From NCBI GenBank assembly GCA_016212045.1, contig JACRHO010000023.1, positions 1 through 15,469 on the forward strand: a stretch of 15,469 nucleotides of DNA. The letters run 5' to 3'. Shown piece by piece: positions 6,968 through 13,606 of this stretch. Position numbers and translations under genes: made by a program. Source of the DNA: Candidatus Omnitrophota bacterium (GTDB taxonomy: Bacteria > Omnitrophota > Gorgyraeia > Gygaellales > Profunditerraquicolaceae). A model generated the notes under the pieces. It ran no database searches. It was not told the origin of the DNA and saw only the letters and a program-made list of their open reading frames with translations. The stretch's first letter is position 1, and the number at the start of each line of letters is the position of its first letter.

Positions 6968-7578
6968 GTATAGCCGGATTTTTAGTGACTTTTGGATTTT
7001 TGATTGTCGCGATGGTGGTTCATGAGTTTGCCCACGGTTGGGTCGCCTATAAATTAGGGGATACCACGGCAAAATATTCCGGGAGGCTCACCCTGAATCC
7101 CCTGGCGCACATTGACCCTATCTGGACACTACTAGTTCCTTTCTCGCTTTTTCTATTTAGCGGCGGCCAGTTTGTGTTTGGGATGGCAAAGCCAGTGCCG
7201 ATAAACTACTGGGCCTTTAAAAATCCCAAAAGGGATATTCTGTTGGTGGGCTCAAGCGGCCCTTTGGCCAACTTTATTTTCGCCTTTATCTTAAGCCTCA
7301 TCTTGAGAATCTCTGCGCCATCCCTATTATTAAGTTTTATTCTCGGGAAACTGATTTTTATTAACGTCCTATTGGGGGTCTTTAATCTTATCCCTGTGCC
7401 GCCCTTAGATGGCTCGCGCGTCGTATCCGGACTATTACCTAATAACCTAAGTTATGCCTACGCCCAGATTGAGCCATATGGCTTTATCATCCTTATCCTG
7501 CTCATCTGGCTGGGGCTGCTGGATTATATTATTCGTCCTATTTTAATATTTATATTGAGATTACTTGGGGTCTCCTAA
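6964..7578 (+). CDS. Site-2 protease family (M50) membrane protein
   Basis: A 204-aa polytopic intramembrane zinc metalloprotease homologue of the compact group that lacks PDZ and CBS domains. The zinc-binding HEFAH is at 20-24 inside the first membrane segment, and the third ligand Asp149 is in NLIPVPPLDGSRV. GRLTLNPLAHIDPIW (40-54) and GMAKPVPIN (about 73-81) are typical conserved loops. Four to five membrane segments can be drawn. All catalytic residues are present, so it is probably active; the substrate is unknown. It overlaps the SH3b gene by 4 nt (ATGA) and ends 1 nt before the aroB ATG. Confidence 0.92.
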   Translation: MSIAGFLVTFGFLIVAMVVHEFAHGWVAYKLGDTTAKYSGRLTLNPLAHIDPIWTLLVPFSLFLFSGGQFVFGMAKPVPINYWAFKNPKRDILLVGSSGPLANFIFAFILSLILRISAPSLLLSFILGKLIFINVLLGVFNLIPVPPLDGSRVVSGLLPNNLSYAYAQIEPYGFIILILLIWLGLLDYIIRPILIFILRLLGVS

Positions 7579-7579
7579 G

Positions 7580-8668
7580 ATGAAAATTATCAAGCTCAAT
7601 CTAAAGAACCGTTCATACAAGATAGTGGTGGGCAGTAATATCTTGGAGGCATTAGGTCGATACATAGTTAAATTAAATATCGGAAAAGATGCCTATATAA
7701 TTACGAATGCCGCGATAAAAAATAGGTATGGCGCCAGATTAAATAAAACGCTAAAAAATGCGGCATTCAAAGTAAAATTTCGCCTCATCCCGGATACAGA
7801 GAAAAGTAAGTCTATAGAGATAGCCTCTGCGTTAATGAAGGATTTAGCCTCTTATGATAAAAAACGGCGGATTTTTATCCTCGCCTTTGGCGGCGGGGTA
7901 GTCGGAGATTTAAGCGGCTTTGTCGCCTCTATTTATAAACGGGGCATTCCTTATCTACAGGTTCCCACCACGCTCTTGGCGCAGGTAGATTCTAGCGTTG
8001 GCGGAAAGACAGCCATTGATTTAATCTGGGGCAAGAATCTGGTCGGCGCATTTTATCAGCCGCGCCTGGTTTATAGCGACGTAAATATCCTGAAGACGCT
8101 AAGCCAGAGGCAATTACAGGCTGGCTTAAGCGAGGTAATAAAATATGGAATTATTAAAGACCCGGATTTATTTAATTATTTAGAAAGAAATCTAAAAAGT
8201 ATCTTTAACCTTAAAACCGCGGCCTTAGAATTTGTGGTGGCGCGCTCTATTGCCATTAAGGCCAAGATTGTGGAGCAGGATGAAAAAGAGGAGAAGAAAA
8301 TCCGCACCATTTTAAACTTCGGACATACCTTAGGGCATGCCATTGAGGCAGCCTCTAGTTACACATCCTACAACCACGGCGAGGCCATTGCCCTGGGAAT
8401 GCTTCTGGCCGCTGACTTAAGCCAACAATTAGGCCTAATAGATAAGGAGGTATCCCTGCGCATAGAAAACCTGATTGAGGCAGCAGGCCTGCCCACCAAG
8501 ATTAAGAGAATATCCCTTCCCAGTATAATAGAGGCCTATTATCATGATAAAAAATTTATTGGCGCCAAGAACAGGTTTGTCTTACTCAAAGGGATTGGCA
8601 GGACAAAAATAGTAGAGGATATCCCGCTTAAGATAATAAAGAAAGTTTTAAAGGAAAGGATTGTTTGA
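7580..8668 (+). CDS. aroB: 3-dehydroquinate synthase
   Basis: Second step of the shikimate pathway: converts DAHP to 3-dehydroquinate in the cytoplasm, using NAD and a divalent metal. It is 362 aa, the family length. NAD-binding GGGVVGDLSGFVASIYKRGI and VPTTLLAQVDSSVGGKTAID are diagnostic, followed by GLSEVIKYGII, the metal-ligand region LNFGHTLGHAIE and NHGEAIALGM. I start it at ATG 7580, just after the M50 stop; an upstream in-frame TTG at 7565 adds only five residues and overlaps the M50 gene. It is the last gene of the plus-strand run. Its stop lies 1 nt from the stop of the convergent gspB-like gene, leaving no room for a separate terminator. Confidence 0.95.
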   Translation: MKIIKLNLKNRSYKIVVGSNILEALGRYIVKLNIGKDAYIITNAAIKNRYGARLNKTLKNAAFKVKFRLIPDTEKSKSIEIASALMKDLASYDKKRRIFILAFGGGVVGDLSGFVASIYKRGIPYLQVPTTLLAQVDSSVGGKTAIDLIWGKNLVGAFYQPRLVYSDVNILKTLSQRQLQAGLSEVIKYGIIKDPDLFNYLERNLKSIFNLKTAALEFVVARSIAIKAKIVEQDEKEEKKIRTILNFGHTLGHAIEAASSYTSYNHGEAIALGMLLAADLSQQLGLIDKEVSLRIENLIEAAGLPTKIKRISLPSIIEAYYHDKKFIGAKNRFVLLKGIGRTKIVEDIPLKIIKKVLKERIV

Positions 8669-8669
8669 T

Positions 8670-9182
8670 TTACCGACGGGTAGAAAGTTTGATGTTTTCT
8701 TCCTCAGAAGCAAGTTCCACCTCATCAGAAGTTATCCGCACCACCTTTGCCCCTTCAATCGTATCGCCTTCCCTGACAATCTGATTATTTATCAAGGCAT
8801 AAACCTGCTCATTAGAAAAGAAAATCCCGTTTAATACTAATTTTTCCTTGAGATCTTCTTTTTCTGCGGCAACTACCGGTAGAGTTTCAGGAGCAGGGAT
8901 AAGGGTAGCCTCTGGCGTGGTTTCAGAGGTTTGATTCACCACCTGCTGCACTGGTAGCGATTGGGAAGGTAAGGGATTGACTGTACTATTAGTAGGTGCA
9001 GCCCGGCGAAAAAAAATAAAGAGAGTATTCGCGACAAAAAAGACCAGGCTTGCTAAAAGTATATATATTAAGTAGGGTTTGGGCTTGACTTTTTTAACCT
9101 TTGCCCCTGGCTCTAGACTTGGCCCTGCGGCTTCCTTCAGGGAAAACTCAACTTTTTTTAAGGCATCGTAGATAATACTCAT
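8670..9182 (-). CDS. GspB-like type II secretion accessory protein
   Basis: A 170-aa single-pass inner-membrane protein. The start MSIIYDALKKVE matches the MSYILDALKKAE-type N-terminus of GspB/ExeB/PulB proteins. The membrane segment is at about 37-58 (YLIYILLASLVFFVANTLFIFF). A Pro/Thr-rich periplasmic linker (about 60-110) leads to a compact C-terminal domain (LVLNGIFFSNEQVYALINNQIVREGD … VVRITSDEVEL), which resembles the GspB/PilP-type fold. It lies 2 nt downstream of the GspA-like ATPase on the same strand, the same order as exeA-exeB. No other secretin-system gene is in this window, so it could serve type II secretion or a type IV pilus system. Confidence 0.82.
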   Translation of the reverse strand: MSIIYDALKKVEFSLKEAAGPSLEPGAKVKKVKPKPYLIYILLASLVFFVANTLFIFFRRAAPTNSTVNPLPSQSLPVQQVVNQTSETTPEATLIPAPETLPVVAAEKEDLKEKLVLNGIFFSNEQVYALINNQIVREGDTIEGAKVVRITSDEVELASEEENIKLSTRR

Positions 9183-9184
9183 CT

Positions 9185-10006
9185 CTAGTTTTTCGGAAAA
9201 TAACTGCTCAGTTCATCCAGGCATCTACTGATAATGCCGGCATCAATACAATCGGTCTCATCTACGTAGCCTGCCAAAAGCGCGCGGTCGCAGATAATAT
9301 TAATCAGGCGGGGTATACCAGAGGAAAAATCAGTGATGACCTGCAGGGCATCTGCGGTAAATTTTATTCTCTCCTGTAGGCTGCCGGCAATACGCAGGCG
9401 GTGGCGGATATAGTTCGCTACCTCATCGCTATCTAAGGCGCTAATATGGTATTTCACCATAATCCTCTGCTGCAGTTGACGCAGTTCGTAGAGGTTTAAT
9501 TTCTGATTTAGTTCCGGCTGGCCCACCAGGACAATCTGCAGAAGTTTAAATTTTTCAGTTTCTAAATTAGAAAGCAGGCGCACCTGCTCTAACTGGCGCG
9601 GGGTTAAATTCTGCGCCTCATCAATAATCAAAACTGCATTATTGCCGCTTTCAGCTTCGCTTAATAAAAATTTATTTAACTCCCAGACAAACGACAGCCT
9701 GATTTTATCCCTTACGCTAATGCCGAAATCCTTTAAGATGGCCTCTAACAATTGGGCATCAGAAAAATAAGGGTTAAGCAGAAATGCGGTCTTGGTATTC
9801 TGGCCTAACTGGTTAAGGAAGAAGCGGCAGAGGGTGGTCTTGCCAGTGCCTATCTCTCCAGTAATCACCACTATGCCTTTTCTCTGGGCTACGCCATAGA
9901 GAAGATGCGAGAGGGCTTCTTGGTGTTTTTTGCTGGAGAAAAAGAAGGCCGGGTCAGAGGTGACATTGAAGGGTCTTTCTTTCAGGCCATAAAATTTGCA
10001 ATACAT
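9185..10006 (-). CDS. GspA/ExeA-like AAA ATPase
   Basis: A 273-aa AAA ATPase of the ExeA/GspA group, which with GspB uses ATP and peptidoglycan contacts to place the secretin in the outer membrane. The N-terminus MYCKFYGLKERPFNVTSDPAFFF is the family signature. Walker A is GEIGTGKTT (50-58), Walker B is AVLIIDEAQNL with D129-E130, and QIVLVGQPEL (sensor region) and SGIPRLINIICDRALL near the C-terminus complete the domain. It ends right after that domain, so the membrane and peptidoglycan-binding parts found in Aeromonas ExeA are absent. The start fits the family, but no ribosome-binding site is visible. The bases before it on its strand are the A/T-rich edge of a structured repeat element that begins 2 nt from the start codon. 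Confidence 0.9.
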   Translation of the reverse strand: MYCKFYGLKERPFNVTSDPAFFFSSKKHQEALSHLLYGVAQRKGIVVITGEIGTGKTTLCRFFLNQLGQNTKTAFLLNPYFSDAQLLEAILKDFGISVRDKIRLSFVWELNKFLLSEAESGNNAVLIIDEAQNLTPRQLEQVRLLSNLETEKFKLLQIVLVGQPELNQKLNLYELRQLQQRIMVKYHISALDSDEVANYIRHRLRIAGSLQERIKFTADALQVITDFSSGIPRLINIICDRALLAGYVDETDCIDAGIISRCLDELSSYFPKN

Positions 10007-10008
10007 AT

Positions 10009-10222
10009 TAAATGAGCAGACAATTTATGGAAGTCCTGTAAGGACGACATAAATTGTAGCCGCCACAGGCGGCGTCTGCGAATTTAACCCTTGACATTTT
10101 TTGAGTTTAGGATTAGCTGCGATATCAATCTATATTTCAAAAAATGTCAAGGGTAAGTTCGCGCATATAAGTTATGTCGCTCATTTCTAGTATAGGGCTC
10201 CATAACTTATGCGCTCACTTAT
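10009..10222. repeat. Composite inverted-repeat element with subterminal hairpins
   Basis: Two inverted units meet around a 32-nt centre (10105-10136). The inner arms are a perfect 18-bp inverted repeat, ACCCTTGACATTTTTTGA (10087-10104 against 10137-10154). Outward, the left unit (from TAAATGAGC at 10009) and the reverse complement of the right unit (TAAGTGAGC, ending near 10220) remain alignable: shared TTATGGA, CGACATAA and GCGAA. Each unit folds alone. Left: GCAGAC (10016-10021) with GTCTGC (10074-10079), enclosing AATTTATG/CATAAATT, GTCCT/AGGAC and an extra GCCGCC-ACA-GGCGGC hairpin. Right: GCGCAT+AAGTTATG (10161-10176) with CATAACTTATGCGC (10201-10214). No ORF lies inside. It occupies most of the gap between divergent genes; the rest (10223-10310) holds a promoter. 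Confidence 0.85.
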
Positions 10223-10258
10223 TATAGCAAAATTCTTGATTTTTTTAAGCATTTTTTA

Positions 10259-10286
10259 TTGAATTTAAGACTAAATATAGTATAAT
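10259..10286 (+). promoter_or_regulatory. Sigma70-type promoter for the PilZ gene
   Basis: TTGAAT (10259-10264), a 16-nt spacer and a perfect TATAAT (10281-10286). It lies 24 nt before the PilZ start and reads rightward into the PilZ block. A ribosome-binding site GTGAGG sits at 10292-10297. Confidence 0.7.
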
Positions 10287-10310
10287 TATAAGTGAGGTAA
10301 TGATGCGACG

Positions 10311-10655
10311 ATGGTAGCCAGAATTGAAGAGAAGAGGCGCTTTCCCCGGATAAAGATAGAAGTGCCCCTACGTTACCAAATTAGAGGCATACCCGAGATG
10401 CATCATACCATCGCCAATAACCTAAGCGTTGGGGGCCTGGGTTTTTTTAGCGAGCAATTTATCGCCTCTTCGGCGATATTGATGTTAGAAGTGAATATAC
10501 TATCCAGGATGCTGAATCTTATCGGCAGAGTCGCCTGGGCAAGTCCCTTGTCACACAGCAATAATTACTGTATGGGGATAGAATTTTTAGAATTAGGCAC
10601 ACGGGAAAAAGAATATATCCAAGATTATATAGGTGTACAACAAGCTAAATTATAA
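10311..10655 (+). CDS. PilZ-domain c-di-GMP receptor
   Basis: A 114-aa protein that is essentially one PilZ domain, the standard small c-di-GMP binding module. Both ligand motifs are intact: RRFPR (R9xxxR13) and NLSVGG (N37xS39xxG42). The remainder (GRVAWASPLSHSNNYCMGIEFLEL) is the usual final strand and helix. No membrane segment or partner domain is present, so it probably acts as an adaptor on motility, secretion or envelope targets. It has its own sigma70-type promoter. The Shine-Dalgarno at 10292-10297 is 13 nt from ATG 10311 and better placed for two out-of-frame ATGs at 10300 and 10303. Confidence 0.88.
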   Translation: MVARIEEKRRFPRIKIEVPLRYQIRGIPEMHHTIANNLSVGGLGFFSEQFIASSAILMLEVNILSRMLNLIGRVAWASPLSHSNNYCMGIEFLELGTREKEYIQDYIGVQQAKL

Positions 10656-10666
10656 GAGAGGTTAAA

Positions 10667-10870
10667 ATGGCTGAACAAGAAACAAAAACCGCTACCGCTG
10701 AAGTAAAACCTGCTACACCACAAGCAAAACCAGAGTTGCCCAAAGCAGAAGAACAAACAAACTGCCTGGCCTGTAATAAGCCATTAAAGAAAATAAAACG
10801 TTATTACCGCGACGGCAAGTATTACTGCGCTAAGAAATGCTGGCGTAATTTTATAAATAAACCCCGTTAG
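10667..10870 (+). CDS. Small Cys4 zinc-finger-like protein
   Basis: A 67-aa protein, not recognised as a named family. Residues 1-30 are a flexible stretch rich in Ala, Pro, Glu, Lys and Thr. Residues 33-65 hold CLAC (CxxC) and, 20 residues later, CAKKC (CxxxC), with a basic stretch between (KKIKRYYRDGKYY). This looks like a small zinc knuckle or treble clef that may bind nucleic acid or protein. The start is supported by AGAGAGG at 10655-10661. It follows the PilZ gene by 11 nt. Its last codon and stop (CGT TAG) lie in the left arm of hairpin copy B, as in the HD-GYP gene. Confidence 0.72.
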   Translation: MAEQETKTATAEVKPATPQAKPELPKAEEQTNCLACNKPLKKIKRYYRDGKYYCAKKCWRNFINKPR

Positions 10871-10912
10871 AGAATTTTGTTCTCTAAATCTAGAGGATTT
10901 CTCTAACGGGGT
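10861..10912. repeat. Hairpin repeat, copy B
   Basis: A perfect 14-bp stem: ACCCCGTTAGAGAA (10861-10874) with TTCTCTAACGGGGT (10899-10912), 24-nt loop. Alternative local stems exist inside (AGAGAA/TTCTCT and CTCTA/TAGAG), so two exclusive folds are possible. It contains the TAG stop of the zinc-finger gene. There is no T-tract after it. Confidence 0.85.
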
Positions 10913-10929
10913 AAATCTAAAGAAGCTAA

Positions 10930-10979
10930 ACCTCATTAGAAAAGACAAGCCTTGTTATAAATAGGATTTCTAACGTGGT
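10930..10979. repeat. Hairpin repeat, copy C
   Basis: Left arm ACCTCATTAGAAA (10930-10942) pairs with right arm TTTCTAACGTGGT (10967-10979) at 11 of 13 positions. It lies 17 bp after copy B in tandem. The loop end TAAATAGGATTTCT resembles copy B (AAATCTAGAGGATTTCT), showing similarity beyond the arms. The right arm abuts the ribosome-binding site AAGGGGG (10980-10986) of the next gene. Confidence 0.75.
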
Positions 10980-10993
10980 AAGGGGGCATAAAA

Positions 10994-11368
10994 ATGGCAA
11001 AGACACCAAAAACAGAAAGAAGGCAACACCCGCGCGTAGAACAAAAACTTCCGGTAAAAATTGCGGCTAATGGCTATGACTTTTCCACTACCACCAAAAA
11101 CATCAGTTGCGTTGGCGCTTACTGCCGGGTAGCTAAATACATCCCGCCGTTTACCAAGATTACCGTGCGGCTCAGGCTCCCTGTAAGAACCGAAAATAGG
11201 CAAAATAACTATGCCGTGCAATGCCAGGGCGTAGTAGTAAGGACCGAAGACGAAATAACCGGCGGATTTAATATAGCAATATTCTTTAACCGCATCAGAG
11301 ATGAAGAGCGTCAGAAAATATCCAGATACATAAATCAATTCTCTCCTGCATACCAAATAACCGCTTAA
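10994..11368 (+). CDS. PilZ-domain c-di-GMP receptor (second)
   Basis: A 124-aa single PilZ domain. Ligand motifs: RRQHPR (R10xxxR14) and NISCVG (N36xS38xxG41). The tail (GGFNIAIFFNRIRDEERQKISRYINQF) gives the last strand and helix. The ribosome-binding site AAGGGGG at 10980-10986 supports ATG 10994. It is diverged in sequence from the PilZ protein 340 nt upstream, so this is not a recent tandem duplication. The two hairpins before it may separate its expression from the upstream genes. Confidence 0.88.
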   Translation: MAKTPKTERRQHPRVEQKLPVKIAANGYDFSTTTKNISCVGAYCRVAKYIPPFTKITVRLRLPVRTENRQNNYAVQCQGVVVRTEDEITGGFNIAIFFNRIRDEERQKISRYINQFSPAYQITA

Positions 11369-11393
11369 GAATTGTCCCAAAGACACTCTCCGC

Positions 11394-11921
11394 ATGGGCC
11401 AAGCCAAAAAACACCAACCAGTCAAATTAATCATCGGTTTTATATTTAGAGAGGAATCTGTAATGAGCAAGGTAGAGGCCCTTTTAAAAAGATATTTCGG
11501 CAAAATAGATTTTGCAAGCGAAAGCCTTTCCTTCGCCCATACTAATTATTACACGCCTGAGTTTGGCGGGAGCCTGAAAAAAAAGTTTATCAGTTTCCAG
11601 AAATTAGTATTGCCAGAAAGGTTGTCCGTAATAAAAAGGATTACCAATAGTATTGAAAAGAAATTCTCTTCCCAAGGACAGCGCTTAATCAACCTTGACC
11701 CCGGCTATCTGGACCTGGGGAAACTAGTGCTGGCTTCTACTAAGGACTATAAACACCGTATATATTTAAACAAGGGTATCTACGCAGAAATAACTCTTTA
11801 TTACGAGAAGAATACTTTTAAGCCCTGGGATTGGACCTACCCTGATTACCGCACCCCCGAATATATAAATATATTTAATCGGATCAGAGAAATATATGCG
11901 CAGCAGATTAAGGATAAATAA
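11394..11921 (+). CDS. DUF4416 family protein
   Basis: A 175-aa conserved protein of unknown function. The start AKKHQPVKLIIGFIF, the middle FAHTNYYTPEFGGSLKKKFISFQKLV, and the conserved block NLDPGYLDLGKLVLASTKDYKHRIYLNKGIYAEITL followed by WDWTYPDYRTPEY match DUF4416, found in Omnitrophota, Deltaproteobacteria and similar groups (from memory). The Asp, His and Tyr residues in the conserved block suggest an enzymatic or ligand site, but no reaction is known. Its 3' end overlaps the M48 gene by 26 nt. Confidence 0.85.
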   Translation: MGQAKKHQPVKLIIGFIFREESVMSKVEALLKRYFGKIDFASESLSFAHTNYYTPEFGGSLKKKFISFQKLVLPERLSVIKRITNSIEKKFSSQGQRLINLDPGYLDLGKLVLASTKDYKHRIYLNKGIYAEITLYYEKNTFKPWDWTYPDYRTPEYINIFNRIREIYAQQIKDK

Positions 11922-12693
11922 TTTTCTACTGATAGCTTTATTATTTTTAGTGGCTGGCTGCGCCACTATCTATAATCCAGCTACCCAAAGAAACGAGTTA
12001 ATCTTAATTGATACTGCCAGCGAAATTTCTCTGGGCCGGGATATGGATAGACAAATGCAGCGAAAGATTAAGGTCTCGGCAGACCTGCAATTACAGACCA
12101 GATTAAACACTATCGGCTATAAGCTAGCGGCAAGTTCTGACCGGCAGGACCTGCTTTATTATTTTCGGGTGGCAAATGACGAAGAGCTCAATGCCTTTGC
12201 CCTTCCTGGAGGTTTTGTTTATGTCAATAGCGGCCTGATGCAACGTGCCACTGATGATGAGTTAGCTAGTGTGCTCGCACATGAAATCGGCCATATCGCT
12301 GCCAGGCATAGTGTAAAAAAATTGCAGGCGGCCATGGGTTATAACATTTTGATCAACCTCGCTTTAGGGATAAGCGGCAATGCCTCGTTAGGAAGGGCAA
12401 TGGATATAGTTTTTAACTTAGTAAATTTGGGTTACAGCCGCCAGGATGAATTTCTTGCCGATAGACTGGCAGTAAAATACAGCAAAAAGGCAGGCTTTGA
12501 CCCTTATGGCATGGTGACCTTCTTTAAAAAATTAGCAGAAGAACAGAGGAGAAAGGGGCCTAGCTTTAGGATCGTTTTCTTAAGTTCCCACCCGCCGATT
12601 GAAGAAAGAATAAAAAACGTAGAAAAAGAGATTATCCATGTATCCAGCATACCTCAAACTTCACCAGAACGGAAAGTTAACCACGATAATTGA
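11896..12693 (+). CDS. M48 family metalloprotease lipoprotein
   Basis: A 265-aa envelope zinc protease of the Oma1/BepA-Loi type, likely in quality control of outer-membrane or periplasmic proteins. A basic start, hydrophobic stretch and LVAGC (Cys22) give a good lipoprotein signal. The catalytic HEIGH is at 129-133 and the third zinc ligand Glu in DEFLADRLA near 183-190. FALPGGFVYVNSGL and LSSHPPIEERI are the usual flanking motifs. There is no TPR domain, unlike BepA, so it matches the shorter Loi/YggG-like form. It overlaps DUF4416 by 26 nt and the radical SAM gene by 56 nt. Confidence 0.93.
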   Translation: MRSRLRINNFLLIALLFLVAGCATIYNPATQRNELILIDTASEISLGRDMDRQMQRKIKVSADLQLQTRLNTIGYKLAASSDRQDLLYYFRVANDEELNAFALPGGFVYVNSGLMQRATDDELASVLAHEIGHIAARHSVKKLQAAMGYNILINLALGISGNASLGRAMDIVFNLVNLGYSRQDEFLADRLAVKYSKKAGFDPYGMVTFFKKLAEEQRRKGPSFRIVFLSSHPPIEERIKNVEKEIIHVSSIPQTSPERKVNHDN

Positions 12694-13606
12694 AGAGTCC
12701 TGGCGTATACTAAAATCCTGCACTCTCTGCCCGCGCCGCTGCCAGGTAAATCGTTTAAAAAATGAACTAGGGTTTTGTCGCACTGGCCTAAACCCTAAGG
12801 TCTGCAGTTTTATGCTGCATCACGGCGAAGAACCCGCTATCTCAGGTAAACAGGGCTCAGGAACGATATTTTTTTCCGGCTGCAATATGGCCTGTATCTA
12901 CTGCCAGAATTACGAATTCAGTCAACAGGATGAGGGCAGCGAAGTTAATCTTGAAGAGTTAGCCTATTTTATGCTCCAACTGCAGGAGATGGGGGCGCAT
13001 AACATCAATCTGGTAACGCCTACGCATATAATGCCGCAGATCCTAAAAGGTCTGCAGATCGCCATAACTAAAGGGTTAAAAATCCCCCTCGTTTATAATA
13101 CCGGGGGTTACGAATTGCCAGAAATCATAAAATTACTTACTGGCATAGTGGATATTTATCTTCCGGATATGCGCTATGCCGACCCTGAGATGGCCAAGAA
13201 ATATTCCTCGGCGCCAGATTACCCTAAATATAACCAAGCATCAGTAAAAGAAATGCAGCGTCAGGTCGGCGTTGCCCAGATAGATAGCCAGGGCATCATA
13301 AAAAGAGGACTGGTCATCAGGCACCTGGTCTTACCAGGGGGTATCTCGGGCACAGAAAAAATTATGCAATTTATTGCCAGAGAAATTTCTCCGGATACCT
13401 ATATCAGTCTGATGAGCCAGTATTTCCCCTGTTATCAGGCAGGGCAATTTAATGAGATTAACCGACGCATCAGTGCGCAAGAGTACCTGTCTGGGCAAAA
13501 GGCAATGGAAACATATGGCCTGCATAATGGCTGGGTGCAAGATGAATACGGTATGGATAGATATGCCGGGATAAATATAAAACCCAGCATCAAAAATGAC
13601 GCCTAA
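12638..13606 (+). CDS. PflX-like radical SAM protein (COG1313)
   Basis: A 322-aa radical SAM enzyme of the PflX/COG1313 group, related to pyruvate formate-lyase activating enzymes; the substrate is not known. The N-terminal MYPAYLKLHQNGKL supports the start despite the 56-nt overlap with the M48 gene. A cysteine-rich N-terminus (C28, C31, C35, C47 in CTLCPRRC and GFCRTG) probably holds an extra metal site. The radical SAM cluster motif CxxxCxxC is C82, C86, C89 (GCNMACIYCQN). YNTGGYELPEII and VDIYLPDMRYADPEMAKKYS are family signatures. No glycyl-radical protein gene is in the window. It overlaps the next start by 11 nt. Confidence 0.9.
   Translation: MYPAYLKLHQNGKLTTIIEESWRILKSCTLCPRRCQVNRLKNELGFCRTGLNPKVCSFMLHHGEEPAISGKQGSGTIFFSGCNMACIYCQNYEFSQQDEGSEVNLEELAYFMLQLQEMGAHNINLVTPTHIMPQILKGLQIAITKGLKIPLVYNTGGYELPEIIKLLTGIVDIYLPDMRYADPEMAKKYSSAPDYPKYNQASVKEMQRQVGVAQIDSQGIIKRGLVIRHLVLPGGISGTEKIMQFIAREISPDTYISLMSQYFPCYQAGQFNEINRRISAQEYLSGQKAMETYGLHNGWVQDEYGMDRYAGINIKPSIKNDA

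Noticed and set aside
7565..7579. TTG 7565 as the aroB start
   Set aside because: ATG 7580, directly after the M50 stop, gives the usual AroB N-terminus; the extra five residues are not typical.
10091..10130. TTGACA in the inner arms as divergent promoter -35 boxes
   Set aside because: TTGACA is perfect in both arms, but no good -10 box lies 16-18 nt downstream on either strand (TAGCTG rightward, TGATAT leftward). The match is more simply part of the repeat arm.
10970..11503. Minus-strand open frame of 177 codons
   Set aside because: It lies antisense to the second PilZ gene and the DUF4416 start, both clear families with ribosome-binding site or motif support. Its translation shows no recognisable domain.
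12638..13606. AmmeMemoRadiSam system radical SAM enzyme
   Set aside because: The N-terminal Cys-rich block and motifs fit PflX/COG1313 better, and no AMMECR1 or Memo gene is adjacent.
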